The position numbers and the translations under genes are program-made. This document shows positions 62,775-64,000 of a stretch of 64,000 bases of DNA, in pieces. The stretch comes from Nocardioides zeae. GTDB taxonomy: Bacteria; Actinomycetota; Actinomycetes; Propionibacteriales; Nocardioidaceae. Below the pieces are notes generated by a model. That model had not been told where the DNA came from. It did not search any database and saw nothing but the letters and a program-made list of their open reading frames with translations. The DNA lies in contig NZ_JAAGXA010000008.1 of the NCBI RefSeq assembly GCF_010686755.1, positions 1 through 64,000 of the forward strand. The letters run 5' to 3'. Each line of letters starts with the position of its first letter. Position 1 is the first letter of the stretch.

Positions 62775-64000
62775 CCGCGCTCCCGGCGGCGCCACGTCGG
62801 TCGCGCACGTCTGGAGCAGGGCCTCCCCCACCAGGGTGTTGAAGGCCGACAGGTCGGGCGTCACCGTGTCGAGGTCACGCCCCGTCACGGCCACCGTCAC
62901 CGACCGCTGCCCGTCGGCCGAGGCGTACGACACCGTCCACGTGCCGTAGCTCGCCCCGTCGTGGCCGTGGAGGTAGCTCCCCGGCTCGCAGGGGTCGGGC
63001 AGGCGGTAGCTGCCCAGCCCGTACTCCATCGGCCCCGCCGCGACCACCTGGCGCATCAGCCGCACCGACCCCGCGCCGAGGAGCTTGCCGGTGCCGAGGG
63101 CCCGCTGGAAGCGGTTGAGGTCCTCCGCCGACGTGACCAGGCCGCCCGCGGCCCCGAACAGCGTCGGGTCGAAGGCGGACAGGTCGACCCGCTCCCCGCC
63201 CACCGTCGCGTACTCCGTCAGCGCGTCCTCGGGCAGCTGCGGGCCGCCGGGCAGCGACGTCCGCCACATGCCGGCCGGCACGAGCACCCAGCTCCGCAGC
63301 AGGTCTCCGAGCCGCTGCCCGGTGACGCGCTGGAGCAGCTCGCCCACGACGACGAAGCCCGTGTTGGAGTAGACGAACTCGCCCCGCGGCGTCCACGGCG
63401 CGCCCGCGCCGTGGTCGATGAGCTCCCCGGGCTCGCGCGGCTCGCCGAGCACCTCGAGGAAGCGCTCGGTCGAGAAGTCGCCGTCGCTCTCCGTCACGAG
63501 GAGCGGCGTCAGGTATTCCGGCAGCCCGGCCGTGTGGCTCAGCAGCTCGCGCACGGTCACATCGCCGTGCTCCCCGAGCAGGCCCGGCGCGACCTCGTCC
63601 ACCGTCGTGTCCAGCCGCCACAGGCCCCGCTCCTGGGCCTTCAGCGCGAGCACGGCGACGAGCATCTTGGTCGTGCTCGCGGAGCGGAACCGGTCGCGGG
63701 CCGCGGCAGGCTCCGACGAGGCCAGGTCGCGCACGCCGTCGGCGCCGGACCACCGGCCCCGCTCGCCCCGGACCTCGCCGACCACGGCGACGTGCTCCTC
63801 GTCGACCGCCGCGGCCATGGCGGCCTCGAGCGCCGCCGTGTCGTAGGGCAGGGGCGCGGCCGCCTGCTGCACCCGCTGCTCCGCGGGGGCCGCCGCACTC
63901 GTGGCGGCCTGGGCGGCGTGGGCGGCCTGGGCGGCGGCCGGCGCCACCAGGGTCAGGACGGCGGCGCTCGCGAGCGTCGCGACCCGGTGCAGGGACCGGC
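62709..64000 (-). CDS. Secreted serine hydrolase (class C beta-lactamase family), 5' end outside window
   Basis: At least 430 residues are encoded and the frame stays open to the right edge. The last visible codons upstream encode a hydrophobic signal-peptide core (RVATLASAAVLTLVAPAAA) ending near AQAAHA, so the true start lies just beyond 64000; the GTG at 63947 would delete the signal. The active-site SxxK is in FRSASTTKMLV, the YxN motif in FVYSNTGFVVVGEL, and HGHDGASYG replaces the third motif. Likely a D-alanyl-D-alanine carboxypeptidase or esterase in the cell envelope. The C-terminus overlaps the nitroreductase gene by 66 bases. Confidence 0.85.
   Translation of the reverse strand, partial: RSLHRVATLASAAVLTLVAPAAAQAAHAAQAATSAAAPAEQRVQQAAAPLPYDTAALEAAMAAAVDEEHVAVVGEVRGERGRWSGADGVRDLASSEPAAARDRFRSASTTKMLVAVLALKAQERGLWRLDTTVDEVAPGLLGEHGDVTVRELLSHTAGLPEYLTPLLVTESDGDFSTERFLEVLGEPREPGELIDHGAGAPWTPRGEFVYSNTGFVVVGELLQRVTGQRLGDLLRSWVLVPAGMWRTSLPGGPQLPEDALTEYATVGGERVDLSAFDPTLFGAAGGLVTSAEDLNRFQRALGTGKLLGAGSVRLMRQVVAAGPMEYGLGSYRLPDPCEPGSYLHGHDGASYGTWTVSYASADGQRSVTVAVTGRDLDTVTPDLSAFNTLVGEALLQTCATDVAPPGARSAAPVAPVHDLVDSTPLPPRR

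Overview
The window is a gene-dense, very GC-rich chromosomal segment of an actinobacterium. Lineage markers include a mycothiol synthase (mshD), a GlnR-type nitrogen regulator, an HspR-controlled dnaK operon with a HAIR operator, a BldG-like anti-sigma antagonist, an actinobacterial Tad/Flp pilus operon, a 13E12-type DUF222/HNH protein, frequent GTG starts and many leaderless starts. A Nocardioides-like (Nocardioidaceae) host is my best inference; no rRNA or tRNA gene is present to confirm it. No prophage, insertion sequence or CRISPR array was seen.

Layout. 1-4.5 kb: proC, proline dehydrogenase, a TIM-barrel isomerase-like gene and ppx on the minus strand, diverging from an Rv0495c-like gene; gene content and order resemble M. 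tuberculosis Rv0495c-Rv0500. 4.5-12.6 kb: VOC protein, methyltransferase, LacI regulator, radA, MoaD-like protein, glnR, mshD and two esterase/lipase-type hydrolases. 12.6-23.2 kb is a phosphate island: ppk, a DUF47 protein with Pit, pstS-C-A-B behind a PHO-box array, and a Nudix-SixA fusion of MutT1 type. Inserted between pit and pstB is a DUF559 nuclease-like gene with two inverted-repeat elements on each side. 23.2-34.9 kb: BldG-like protein and a 51-residue partner diverge from an MrfA-type helicase. These are followed by a translationally coupled Tad pilus operon (ssd, tadA, tadB, tadC, flp, tadE, tadG-like), a three-gene cassette built around a WXG-domain hydrolase, and a SerB-like HAD phosphatase. 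34.97-35.27 kb is a gene-free interval whose position matches the Ms1/MTS2823 small RNA of mycobacteria. 35.3-38.6 kb is one open frame that joins a secreted 5'-nucleotidase to a Fic-like protein across homopolymer runs. I read this as a misassembly or a read-through artefact rather than a natural fusion.

38.8-46.3 kb: methyltransferase-like protein, LytS/LytTR two-component system, DUF485-like subunit and an acetate/pyruvate-type Na+ symporter, then a TDT transporter divergent from a LysR regulator. 46.3-53.4 kb: Abi-alpha/DUF4393-like and DUF445 membrane proteins, a DUF4333 lipoprotein, the DUF222/HNH gene, small proteins, and an ECF sigma/anti-sigma-like pair. 53.4-57.7 kb: dnaK-grpE-dnaJ-hspR. 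57.9-64 kb: a membrane-anchored protein, a sucrase/ferredoxin-like protein, hutI and hutF, a nitroreductase, and a secreted serine hydrolase cut by the right edge.

Functional themes are phosphate and polyphosphate economy (ppx, ppk, pit, pst), proline and histidine catabolism, redox and mycothiol chemistry, heat-shock control, surface pili, and carboxylate uptake. No gene-free stretch exceeds 300 bases. The longest are 34969-35265 (candidate sRNA), 57567-57860 (dnaK promoter and a terminator), 17725-18005 (inverted repeats and the pst terminator) and 51156-51425 (a DasR-type site).
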